Notes: a model not told the origin generated them from the sequence alone. Positions 1-5,922 are shown, counted from the stretch's first letter. The stretch is 5,990 bases of DNA from Embleya sp040605455 (GCF_040605455.1 NZ_JBEXCV010000278.1:1-5990); one strand, 5' to 3'. A program made the numbers and translations.

Positions 1-185
1 CCCGCTCTTCGTTACGCGAGCCCAAGGTGTACCCCTCCCGCGCGTCGCCCCACCCAAGAAACCAGGTGACGGCCCGGTGGCTCGGGGCCCCCCGCGACCC
101 CCCCACCCACGGGATCCGATCGGCTCGGCCCCGAGCGGGCACGAACTCCGGATTGATGCAGGAAACGCAGGAATAGGGGACCCCG
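1..185. other. Leader region upstream of the first gene
   Basis: No coding region is supported here. The sequence holds two long C-runs (88-93 and 98-104) followed by CCC at 106-108, an 8-base palindrome CCGATCGG (116-123), and a small inverted repeat GCTCG-gccc-CGAGC (123-136). The last bases, AGGGGA at 175-180, form the ribosome binding site of the gene starting at 186. I could not find a convincing pair of -35 and -10 boxes; TTGATG occurs near 155 but has no well-placed -10 partner. The promoter of the first operon is presumably here or further upstream, outside the window. Confidence 0.4.
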
Positions 186-848
186 ATGCGCAAGGGGAAG
201 AACGAACGCGACCGCGAACGCACGGCCGCGAGGGCCTGCGAGGCCGTTGAGAAGTATTGCGGGATCGCGGCCGAGCACAACTCGGAGCTGCGACTGGGAT
301 CGGATTTCCGCAAGGACATCGAACTCCTCGCCGGATTCAACGATCTGCACTACGCCGCTCTCTACGCCGTTGTCGGGCGAAAGCCCGAAGCGCTCTGGAT
401 CGCAGCGGCCAACGCGAGCGGGAGCAACGTCTTCCTCCCGATGCCCACGCCCTCCACCCTGGTGCTCGGACTCGGTTCCTGCACTTTCCACGTCGTGCTC
501 TATCTCAACGGACACCAGGAGCAGTACGCGCAACACCTCCACCACCGCCTGGAGCCGTGGGACCTGCTGCCGCGCAGGTACGCCGGGCGCGTCAATCTGC
601 TTCCCCACAAGGAGAAGCGGGGCGAGGTCTGGTACTCCGGCGGAGGAAGGCAGCACCACAACGGACTGCTGCCCCGGGACCGTGACGGGCTCCGCGTGGG
701 CGACCACGTCGAGTTCAGTCTGGCGTGGGACGCCAAGCGAAGGTCTTCGGTCGCGGTCCTGCTCACCCCACCCGGACAGCACGATCGCCGCCTCGGCGTC
801 ACCCCCATGCAGCGCGCGTTTCACGTGTCGGCGGAAACCGCCGCCTGA
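186..848 (+). CDS. Hypothetical protein with a weak cold-shock/OB-fold-like C-terminal region
   Basis: This 220-residue protein is not one I recognise. The ATG at 186 is preceded by AGGGGA with a 5-base gap, and G/C-rich third positions support the frame. The N-terminus (about 1-20) is highly charged (KGKNERDRERTAAR), followed by a probably helical stretch to about 65. A hydrophobic, beta-looking segment at 69-108 contains LVLGLGSCTFHVVLYL. It is too short and interrupted to be a clear membrane span, and there is no signal peptide. Residues about 133-194 have the spacing of a cold-shock domain: AGRV near the start, KEKRGEVWY where the RNA-binding GFGFI strand would be, then LRVGDHVEFSL and SVAVLL near the end. 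The aromatic RNA-binding motifs themselves are not conserved, so nucleic-acid binding is only a guess. The stop codon lies 10 bases before the start of the ROK regulator, which suggests co-transcription and a shared function. The existence of the gene is well supported; its role is unknown. Confidence 0.8.
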   Translation: MRKGKNERDRERTAARACEAVEKYCGIAAEHNSELRLGSDFRKDIELLAGFNDLHYAALYAVVGRKPEALWIAAANASGSNVFLPMPTPSTLVLGLGSCTFHVVLYLNGHQEQYAQHLHHRLEPWDLLPRRYAGRVNLLPHKEKRGEVWYSGGGRQHHNGLLPRDRDGLRVGDHVEFSLAWDAKRRSSVAVLLTPPGQHDRRLGVTPMQRAFHVSAETAA

Positions 849-858
849 GAGAACGGAT

Positions 859-2196
859 GTGTCGACCGTGCCCGTCAGCGATCAAGGAATCCCCGTCGAA
901 GTCATGCTGCGCCAAGCGGGTCTGCGCAAGCGACGCGGGGAACTGATGACCCTTCAACTCCAGGCCCAACAACGCAACTGGGAACGCATCTTCGACACCA
1001 TCGTCCGCGTCGACGGGCCGTTGGCGAAGGACATCGCCGAGATCACCGGCCTGGGCGGCAGCACGGTGACCGGGGTGCTACAGCGGATGGAGGAGAAGAA
1101 CCTGATCACCCGCAAGCCCGTCGCCCCCGACGGGTCGAGGCGCCTCGGACGGTCCGCCCCGGTCCGCGTCGTCGCCGGCAGGCACTACCTCGCCGGGGTG
1201 GAGATCCGGCGCGACGGCCTCACCGGCCTGATCGTCGACCTGCGCGGCGAGCCCGTCGGCGAACCACGGGAACTCGCGCTGGCGCCCGTTCGCGGGCCCA
1301 TGGACGTCGACATCCTCGTCGACGGCGTGCGTGACCTCGTCGACGAACTGACCCTGAACCTGCGCGAACTTCGCGACGACGCGCAGGCCCCGCTCCTGGG
1401 TCTGGGCGTCGAACTGGGCGGCCACATCGACGGCCGCAGCGGGGAGGTCGTCTGTTCCCCCCACCTCCAATGGGGGGAACACTGGGCGATCCCGCGGGTG
1501 CCGTTGCGCCGTCTCCTGCGCGCGGCCACCCGGCTGCACACCGTGGTCGACAACGACGCCAACGCGCTCGGCACGGCGCAGAGATGGTTCGGGGCCGCCC
1601 GCAACGAAGACTCGTTCCTCATGGTGCTCGTCACCCGGGACGGGGTCGGCGGGTCCGAGTTCCGCGACGGCCAACCCCATCGGGGAGCGACCGGCAAGGC
1701 CGGGGAACTCGGCCACATAGTCGCCGTCCCCGGCGGTGAGCCGTGTCGTTGCGGCAATCGCGGATGCGTGGAGGCCATGGCCACCGCGCCGGCGATCGTC
1801 AACGCCGCCGATGCCAAGGACCTGGACGAGGCCCGCGCACGCGCCGCCGGCAAGGAGGCCGGCGCCCGGAAGGCATTCGCCGACGCGGGCACCGCGCTGG
1901 GACGCGGCCTGGCCTCCATGATCACCTGCACCGACCCGGCAAAGATCATCTTCACCGGTGACGCCGTCACCGCGTCGGAGTCGGACGCCCACAGGCTCGT
2001 CCTGTACAGCGACGACTATCACGAGGCGATGCTGCGTGCCGTCGACGAGTACACCGTCTTCTCAGGTCCCCCGCCGGGCTCCTTCCTGCTCATCCAGGAC
2101 AAGGAGCATTGGAACGGTCCCCGCGGCGCGGCAACCATGGTCATCCGCGACGTCATCGCGGGGGCCGTCGACGTCGGCGGGACCGCCCAGCGCTAG
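859..2196 (+). CDS. ROK-family transcriptional regulator (N-terminal helix-turn-helix)
   Basis: This 445-residue protein is a DNA-binding regulator of the ROK (repressor, ORF, kinase) superfamily, which typically represses or activates sugar-use genes in response to a sugar or sugar phosphate. A winged helix-turn-helix lies at about residues 40-90 (LAKDIAEITGL, then STVTGVLQRMEEKNLI). The ROK fold starts at about 111 (LAGVEIRRDG). It keeps DNDAN at 231-235, GELGH ending at H286, and the zinc site CRCGNRGCVE (C296, C298, C303). The phosphate-binding DIGGTK motif of active kinases is replaced by VEIRRDG, and the GTGIGGG loop by TRDGVGG, so it probably senses a ligand rather than phosphorylates it. 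The GTG at 859 is chosen because AGAGA lies just upstream and the preceding gene stops at 848. An ATG at 946 with GCGGGGAA before it is a real alternative and would give 416 residues, nearer the usual family length. The open frame continues upstream of 859 but there overlaps the preceding gene in another frame. Likely targets are its own operon and the kinase downstream. Confidence 0.9.
   Translation: MSTVPVSDQGIPVEVMLRQAGLRKRRGELMTLQLQAQQRNWERIFDTIVRVDGPLAKDIAEITGLGGSTVTGVLQRMEEKNLITRKPVAPDGSRRLGRSAPVRVVAGRHYLAGVEIRRDGLTGLIVDLRGEPVGEPRELALAPVRGPMDVDILVDGVRDLVDELTLNLRELRDDAQAPLLGLGVELGGHIDGRSGEVVCSPHLQWGEHWAIPRVPLRRLLRAATRLHTVVDNDANALGTAQRWFGAARNEDSFLMVLVTRDGVGGSEFRDGQPHRGATGKAGELGHIVAVPGGEPCRCGNRGCVEAMATAPAIVNAADAKDLDEARARAAGKEAGARKAFADAGTALGRGLASMITCTDPAKIIFTGDAVTASESDAHRLVLYSDDYHEAMLRAVDEYTVFSGPPPGSFLLIQDKEHWNGPRGAATMVIRDVIAGAVDVGGTAQR
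935..942 (+). promoter_or_regulatory. Candidate ribosome binding site for an alternative start of the ROK regulator
   Basis: GCGGGGAA lies 3 bases before an in-frame ATG at 946. A start there would remove 29 N-terminal residues and leave a protein beginning just before the helix-turn-helix, as is common in this family. The upstream GTG at 859 has a weaker purine stretch (GAGAGA, 847-852) but sits closer to the stop of the preceding gene. Both starts are plausible. Confidence 0.35.
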
Positions 2197-2214
2197 TGCC
2201 GTGGCCGGAGAGGT

Positions 2215-2338
2215 GTACCGGTTCCCGGCGCCCGGCACGGCCCCTCGCCGCACCGCCGCACCGCCGAAACGCCCGAGTACTTCGGTACGCGAACGTTCCG
2301 GCGGCACACCGAGGAACCGCACCGGACAGAACCGGTAC
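2215..2338. repeat. 10-base inverted repeat, candidate operator pair
   Basis: GTACCGGTTC at 2215-2224 is matched by its exact reverse complement GAACCGGTAC at 2329-2338. Each arm contains the palindrome ACCGGT. The arms are 104 bases apart, about ten helical turns, in the spacer between the ROK regulator and the kinase. A regulator dimer or tetramer could bind both arms and loop the DNA. This is inference from position; a chance match in such GC-rich sequence is not excluded. Confidence 0.3.
2274..2291 (+). other. cUUCGg tetraloop hairpin
   Basis: GTAC-TTCG-GTAC at 2277-2288 folds in RNA into a 4-base-pair stem closed by C-G around a UUCG loop, the exceptionally stable tetraloop type. An A/G mismatch follows, then two further pairs (2274-2275 with 2290-2291). 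It lies 78 bases past the regulator stop codon and could be an RNA processing or stability element or part of a weak terminator. There is no T-run after it. Confidence 0.35.
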
Positions 2339-2516
2339 TTCCGGCCACGGCACCAGCGCCACGCCCGATCCACCAGGATTCGCCGGACCGGACCCGGCGC
2401 TGCGCCCGGCAAACCTTCCCGGTCACGGCACCCGACCACCGCACCACCCGGGGATCGCCACAGCGCTCGCCGTACTTCCCGCACCACCCCAACGCCACAA
2501 GACGGAGCCTGCGCCC

Positions 2517-3554
2517 ATGTCTGAAAACGTCCCCTCGGTTTCCGCGCAGAGCGCGGCATCGCCCACCCCCCGGCTCGCCATCGGCATCGACATCGGCGGC
2601 ACCAAGATCGCCGGTGGCGTCGTGACCCCGTCCGGAGAGATCCTGCGGTACCTGCGCATCCCCACACCCCCCGGACGGGAGGGGACACCCATCGCCCTTC
2701 TGGAACTCATCGCCCGACTCCGGGCCGAGTACCCGGCGATCGGGGCCGTCGGGGTCGGCGCCGCGGGAATGGTCGAGTGGCCCGCCGGGCTCCTGCGCTG
2801 GGCGCCGAACAACGACTACCAGGAACTGCCTTTGCGGGACCTGCTGATCGAGCGCACCGGCCTTCCCGTCGTCGTGGAGAACGACGCCAACACCGCGGCC
2901 TGGGCCGAAGGGCGCCTCGGCGGCGGCGCCGGGCGCGACAACGTCGTCGTCCTCACCGTGGGAACCGGCATCGGGGGCGGGCTGATTCTGGACGGGGCCC
3001 TCTACCGCGGACACACCGGCATCGGCTCCGAGGTCGGCCACATCATCGTCAACCCGGAGGGCGGCAACATCTGCGGCTGCGGGGCCACCGGCTGCCTGGA
3101 GGCCCAGGCATCGGGAACGGCACTCGGACGCATGGCCCGCGAAGCCGTCGCCGCCGACCCCGACGGTGCGCTGGCGGGCTTCGCCCCGAGCCCCGACGAG
3201 GTGACCGGTGAGACCGTCTTCGCCGCGGCCGAACAAGGGGACCCCACGGCGGATGCCCTCTTCGAGCGGCTCGGCTTCTGGCTCGGCGCCGGTGTCGCCT
3301 CACTCGTCAACATCTTCGATCCCGAGATCGTCGTCATCGGCGGCAGCCTCGGAGCCACCGGGGATCACCTGTTCCGTCCCACCCGAGCCACCTTCGAACG
3401 CCTCGTCGTCGCCCGGGACCACCGAAAACTGCCCCCCATCGTCCCCGCCGCACTCGGCACCGAAGCCGGCATCGTCGGCGCCGCAATCCTCGCCCTGGCC
3501 GAACATCCCGCCGACCGCGACCACGTCCCGACCCCCGTCGCAGCCGTCAGGTGA
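2517..3554 (+). CDS. ROK-family sugar kinase (glucokinase-like)
   Basis: This 345-residue protein is a cytoplasmic ROK kinase, which transfers phosphate from ATP to a hexose such as glucose or an N-acetylated or epimeric sugar. All active-site motifs are present: DIGGTK at 25-30 for ATP phosphates, ENDAN at 121-125 with D123 as the expected catalytic base, GTGIGGG in the nucleotide-binding loop, EVGH ending at H175, and the zinc site CGCGATGCLE (C186, C188, C193, E195). The C-terminal IVVIGGSLG segment fits the ROK fold. The ATG at 2517 is preceded by GGAG with a 9-base gap. The 20 residues before the fold are a short, Ser/Ala/Pro-rich tail, and actinomycete glucokinases are usually a little shorter (around 315). 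The substrate cannot be read from sequence with confidence; glucokinase is the commonest assignment, and I give no symbol for that reason. It follows the ROK regulator, so it may be its target and supply or consume its effector sugar. Confidence 0.93.
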   Translation: MSENVPSVSAQSAASPTPRLAIGIDIGGTKIAGGVVTPSGEILRYLRIPTPPGREGTPIALLELIARLRAEYPAIGAVGVGAAGMVEWPAGLLRWAPNNDYQELPLRDLLIERTGLPVVVENDANTAAWAEGRLGGGAGRDNVVVLTVGTGIGGGLILDGALYRGHTGIGSEVGHIIVNPEGGNICGCGATGCLEAQASGTALGRMAREAVAADPDGALAGFAPSPDEVTGETVFAAAEQGDPTADALFERLGFWLGAGVASLVNIFDPEIVVIGGSLGATGDHLFRPTRATFERLVVARDHRKLPPIVPAALGTEAGIVGAAILALAEHPADRDHVPTPVAAVR

Positions 3555-3571
3555 CGTCCCCTCCGCGATTC

Positions 3572-3597
3572 GGTACGGCCGCGATCGCGGCCGTACC
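3572..3597. terminator. 26-base perfect palindrome, probable bidirectional terminator
   Basis: The 26 bases read identically on both strands, starting GGTACGGCCGCGA. As RNA they form an 11-base-pair stem with a GATC loop, beginning 17 bases after the kinase stop codon. There is no T-run, as is common for actinomycete terminators. A symmetric protein-binding site is the alternative, since perfect two-fold symmetry through the centre is more than a terminator needs. Confidence 0.6.
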
Positions 3598-3608
3598 CGC
3601 AGGGTACG
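3592..3608 (+). other. Second hairpin sharing an arm with the palindrome
   Basis: CGTACCC-gca-GGGTACG forms a 7-base-pair stem with a 3-base loop. Its left arm (3592-3598) overlaps the right arm of the palindrome (up to 3597), so the two RNA hairpins cannot form fully at the same time. This gives a mutually exclusive pair like those in attenuators, although here it follows a coding region. Confidence 0.45.
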
Positions 3609-3639
3609 TCGGGACGGTTCCCGGGGCCGTCGAGCCAAG

Positions 3640-3659
3640 GTGGGCCGACGCCGGCCCAC
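3640..3659. terminator. Hairpin with 8-base-pair stem
   Basis: GTGGGCCG-acgc-CGGCCCAC is a perfect inverted repeat with a 4-base loop. With the two hairpins upstream and a small one at 3610-3623 (CGGGA-cggt-TCCCG), it makes a run of four hairpins in 88 bases. It is probably a composite terminator that separates the kinase from the next gene. Confidence 0.5.
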
Positions 3660-3813
3660 GGGTGGGGACGAAGCCGGCCGGACCGAGGCACGATCCCCCT
3701 GGACGGGTGATAGCCGGCAGGTCTCACCGTCAGTCCGGCGGAATCTTGGACATCCGACCGATTCGGCGTCGATGATTCGTCGCACCGACCGAGCCTACGC
3801 AGGGGAGCAGCAC
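3660..3813 (+). promoter_or_regulatory. Leader and probable promoter region of the hydrolase gene
   Basis: After the hairpin cluster this stretch holds no gene. TTGGAC at 3746-3751 resembles a -35 box, with TCGATG at 3769-3774 at the right spacing for a weak -10 box; the match is poor. The word CCGACCGA occurs twice (3754-3761 and 3785-3792), 31 bases apart, about three helical turns. AGGGGAG at 3801-3807 is a strong ribosome binding site 6 bases before the ATG at 3814. Confidence 0.3.
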
Positions 3814-4971
3814 ATGGACCGCCGTGACCGGGGACGACGCGAGTTCGCAGGTCTGATGGGTGTGCCGACCGACGCCGCCCTGGCCGAGGTGCGGGCCCGC
3901 TCGCCGCAGCTGTACGACGGCATGGTGGACAGCGCCGGCGCCCTGACCAACGCCGAACTCGGGCGTGCCGACCGGGAATTGGCCACGGTCGCGATGCTGG
4001 CCGCGCTGGGTGGCGCCGAACCCCAGCTTGCCGTCCACGTCCGAGTGGCGCTGCGCCAGGGCCGCACCCCGGAGGAGTTGCTCGCGCTGTGCGAGCACGT
4101 CGCGCTGTACGCCGGGTACCCGCGTGCGCTGAACGCGCTCGCCGTGGTGGACGCGGTGCTGACCGAGGCGGGCATTGCCCGACCTGCCGCGCTGCGCCCG
4201 GTGACGCTGTCCGATCACGAGACGGTGGTGGCCGAACACGGCGCCGCGGGCCCGGCCGTGCTGCTGGTGCACTCGCTGGGCGTGGACTGGCGGATGTGGG
4301 AGCCGGTGGCGGCGCGACTCGCGGTCGGGCGTCGGGTGTTCGCGTACGACCTGCGCGGTCACGGGCGGGCCGCCGGTGCGCCCGCGGCCGGCGGCATGGC
4401 CGAACTGGGCGCCGATCTGCTCGGTGTGCTCGACGCGCTCGGCCTGGAACGGGCACACCTGGTCGGCCTGTCCCTGGGCGGCGCGATCGCGCAGACCGCC
4501 GCCGTTGTGTACCCGGACCGGGTCGCGTCGCTGGCCCTGCTCGGTGCGCCCGACCACCCGCTGCCCGAGGCGTTCGAGGCCCGGGCCCGGGCCGCCGAGA
4601 CCGAGGGTATGGCGGCCCAGATCGCGCCGACGCTCACCCGCTGGTTCACCCCCGAGGCGTTGGCCGAGGATCTGCCCGGGGTGCGGTACGCACGCGAGCG
4701 CATCCGCCGCTTCGACCCGGCCGACTGGGCCGCGACCTGGCGGGCGTACCGGTCGCTGGACGTACGCGGACGGGTGGACGGTCATCGGCTGCCGACCCTG
4801 GTGCTGGCGGGGGAGCGGGACGCCGCGGCCGGGCCGGAGTTCATGGCGGGCGTCGCCGCGCGCATTCCCGGCTCGGTGTACCGGGAACTGCCGGGAACTC
4901 CGCACATGCAATCCCTGGAGCGGCCCGACCAGGTCACCGCGGTGCTGGCCGACTTCCTCCCGAAGTCCTAG
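3814..4971 (+). CDS. Carboxymuconolactone decarboxylase-like / alpha-beta hydrolase fusion protein
   Basis: This 385-residue cytoplasmic protein joins two domains. Residues about 20-120 form a carboxymuconolactone decarboxylase (CMD/AhpD-like) domain, shown by AVHVRVALRQG with H75, PEELLALCEH and ALYAGYPRALNAL. It has a single Cys (C93) and no AhpD-type CxxC pair, so a peroxidase role is unlikely. Residues about 138-383 form an alpha/beta hydrolase: oxyanion region HSLGVDWRMW (H153 on), nucleophile elbow GLSLGG with S220, acid D336 in AGERDAA, and H364 in GTPHMQ. The SLG-D-RMW pattern resembles 3-oxoadipate enol-lactonase (PcaD). The pair suggests an aromatic-degradation enzyme like PcaL, acting on carboxymuconolactone and enol-lactone, but PcaL has the hydrolase first and the decarboxylase last. 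No other pca genes lie in the window, so the substrate is uncertain. The ATG at 3814 follows AGGGGAG by 6 bases; the frame is open further upstream but runs through the hairpins and the kinase gene. The gene appears monocistronic. Confidence 0.88.
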   Translation: MDRRDRGRREFAGLMGVPTDAALAEVRARSPQLYDGMVDSAGALTNAELGRADRELATVAMLAALGGAEPQLAVHVRVALRQGRTPEELLALCEHVALYAGYPRALNALAVVDAVLTEAGIARPAALRPVTLSDHETVVAEHGAAGPAVLLVHSLGVDWRMWEPVAARLAVGRRVFAYDLRGHGRAAGAPAAGGMAELGADLLGVLDALGLERAHLVGLSLGGAIAQTAAVVYPDRVASLALLGAPDHPLPEAFEARARAAETEGMAAQIAPTLTRWFTPEALAEDLPGVRYARERIRRFDPADWAATWRAYRSLDVRGRVDGHRLPTLVLAGERDAAAGPEFMAGVAARIPGSVYRELPGTPHMQSLERPDQVTAVLADFLPKS

Positions 4972-5179
4972 GCGGGCACGGTCCGTTCGGCGGCTCGTGG
5001 GCGCGCCCGGGTGTGGTGGCCGGGGCCGATTGCGGGTTTCCGGGCGGGTTCGTTCGTAGCGTCGGCGCCGTGTCGACGACCCGACCGGGTTCCTGTGGTG
5101 CGACCGGCTGCCCCACGGTCGGCTCCGGGCCGTCGGTGCGGGCGCCGGTCAGGATGGCGTCGAGCAGGCCGGGATAGGG
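4972..5179. other. Non-coding stretch with possible gene debris
   Basis: No intact gene is supported. A 10-base palindrome GGGCGCGCCC lies at 4999-5008, 27 bases after the hydrolase stop codon, but is a poor terminator because it leaves almost no loop. From about 5178 down to about 5095 the minus strand has an open frame with strongly G/C third positions (EQPYPGLLDAILTGARTDG and following residues) that looks like a fragment of a real protein. It fades before 5090 and has no start of its own. I do not recognise the family. Confidence 0.35.
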
Positions 5180-5857
5180 CTGTTCCGCAACCGCAGCCTC
5201 ACCGTCGGGATGAGCATCACCTTCATCTACATGGCCACCTTCGGCGTGCTGCCGTACCTCCTCACCGTGCTGATGCAGAGCGTGCACGGCTACAGCGCGC
5301 TGGAGACCGGTCTCGCGTTTCTGATCCCCTCGGTGGCGATCGCCGCCGGCACCCAACTCGGCGAGCGGCCGGCCACCGGGATCGGCACCCGCGGCACGCT
5401 GTTGATCGGCTTCGTGATCGGCGCGGTGGGCACGGCCGGGCTCGCCGTCGGGTTCGACGCGGACGCCGGCTACGGCCTGCTACCCGGACTCGTGGTCTCC
5501 GGCGTCGGCCAGGGCATCGTGTGGACCGCGATGTGGATCGCCGCGGCCACCGGCACCTCGGCCGAGGAACAAGGCGTCGCCAACGGGATCGCGTCCACCG
5601 CGCTCAACCTCGGCAACGCCATCGGCCTCGCGGTGTTCACCGCGATCGCCGACCTCGGCACCGGAGGCAAGACCGGAGCGGCCCTGCGCACCGCCACCGC
5701 CGACGGCGAGTTCCTGGTGGTGCTGCTCACCGCCGCCGGCATGATCGGTGGCCTGCTCGGCACCCTGGCCCTGCGCCGGCAGCGCGGCGCCGAGACCGAT
5801 CCGACGAAGACGACCGTCGGCGCATCGGTTGACGGCGAGGTACTCGCCACGCGGTGA
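5180..5857 (+). pseudogene. Truncated DHA2-type MFS drug exporter, C-terminal half only
   Basis: The frame encodes the end of a 14-helix DHA2 (EmrB/QacA-like) proton-driven exporter. Similarity starts at LFRNRSLTVG (from 5180), the linker before helix 9 in this family. Counting from the Met at 5210, six hydrophobic helices follow at about 2-22, 33-50, 62-81, 89-113, 123-147 and 168-188, including the NGIASTALNLGNAIGLAVF segment typical of helix 13. The protein then ends in a hydrophilic tail and a TGA at 5855. The first eight helices with the family's motifs A and C, roughly half of a normal protein of about 500 residues, are absent. They cannot be hidden in another frame because the hydrolase gene ends only 208 bases upstream. 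The Met at 5210 has no well-spaced ribosome binding site, and the frame upstream of 5180 (open back to a stop at 5057) does not look like a transporter. It is most likely a relic rather than a working half-transporter. Confidence 0.8.
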
Positions 5858-5922
5858 CCCGCCCGAGCCTGGAGCCGGTGCACACCCGGCGTTGTGGTAC
5901 CCGGCCTGTCGCCGCCGCGGAG

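Larger units (their letters stand above)
2197..2516. other. C-rich, T-poor intercistronic spacer between regulator and kinase
   Basis: No gene is supported in these 320 bases. The open frames running through lack family similarity and coding character. The + strand is rich in C and A and has only about 30 T by hand count, which resembles a Rho-utilisation (rut) region, most clearly over 2401-2490. It contains an 8-base unit CGCCGCAC repeated about 2.6 times (2246-2266), a pair of 10-base inverted repeats (2215-2224 and 2329-2338), a TTCG hairpin (2274-2291), the 8-base palindrome GAACGTTC (2291-2298), and three copies of GTACTTC (2277, 2335, 2472). The spacer probably carries the kinase promoter and regulator-binding sites, but I see no clear -35/-10 pair. 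GGAG at 2504-2507 is the kinase ribosome binding site. Confidence 0.5.

Noticed and set aside
12..824. Long minus-strand open frame opposite the first gene
   Set aside because: It is the antisense shadow of the + strand gene: low-complexity composition, no recognisable domain, and no ribosome binding site fits better than the one at 175-180.
247..858. Upstream in-frame extension of the ROK regulator to a 649-residue protein
   Set aside because: The added part is Ser/Thr/Arg/Pro-rich, lies in another frame over the first gene, and has no domain; starts at 859 or 946 have better context.
1078..2022. Long minus-strand frame across the ROK regulator
   Set aside because: The + strand carries unmistakable ROK motifs over the same bases; the minus frame is an effect of high GC content with few stop codons.
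2158..2196. GAVDVGGTAQR at the end of the regulator resembles the DIGGTK kinase motif
   Set aside because: It is followed at once by a stop codon and no further ROK sequence, so it is neither the start of another kinase nor a remnant of one.
2109..2516. Upstream extension of the kinase frame into the regulator gene
   Set aside because: The translation is Pro/Arg/His-rich and unlike kinase sequence; the ATG at 2517 with GGAG before it lies just ahead of the DIGGTK motif.
2193..3236. Long minus-strand frame across the kinase and its upstream spacer
   Set aside because: The + strand has complete kinase motifs; the minus product is Gly/Arg/Asp-rich with no domain.
3365..4911. Long minus-strand frames across the hydrolase fusion
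   Set aside because: Arg/Pro/Ala-rich antisense translations with no family features, opposite a + strand gene with a complete catalytic triad.
4999..5008. GGGCGCGCCC palindrome as terminator of the hydrolase gene
   Set aside because: It leaves too small a loop for a good hairpin and has no flanking stem; short G/C palindromes are expected often in this composition.
4089..5177. Long + strand frame overlapping the hydrolase gene and downstream spacer
   Set aside because: Arg/Gly-rich out-of-frame translation of the hydrolase gene with no motifs.
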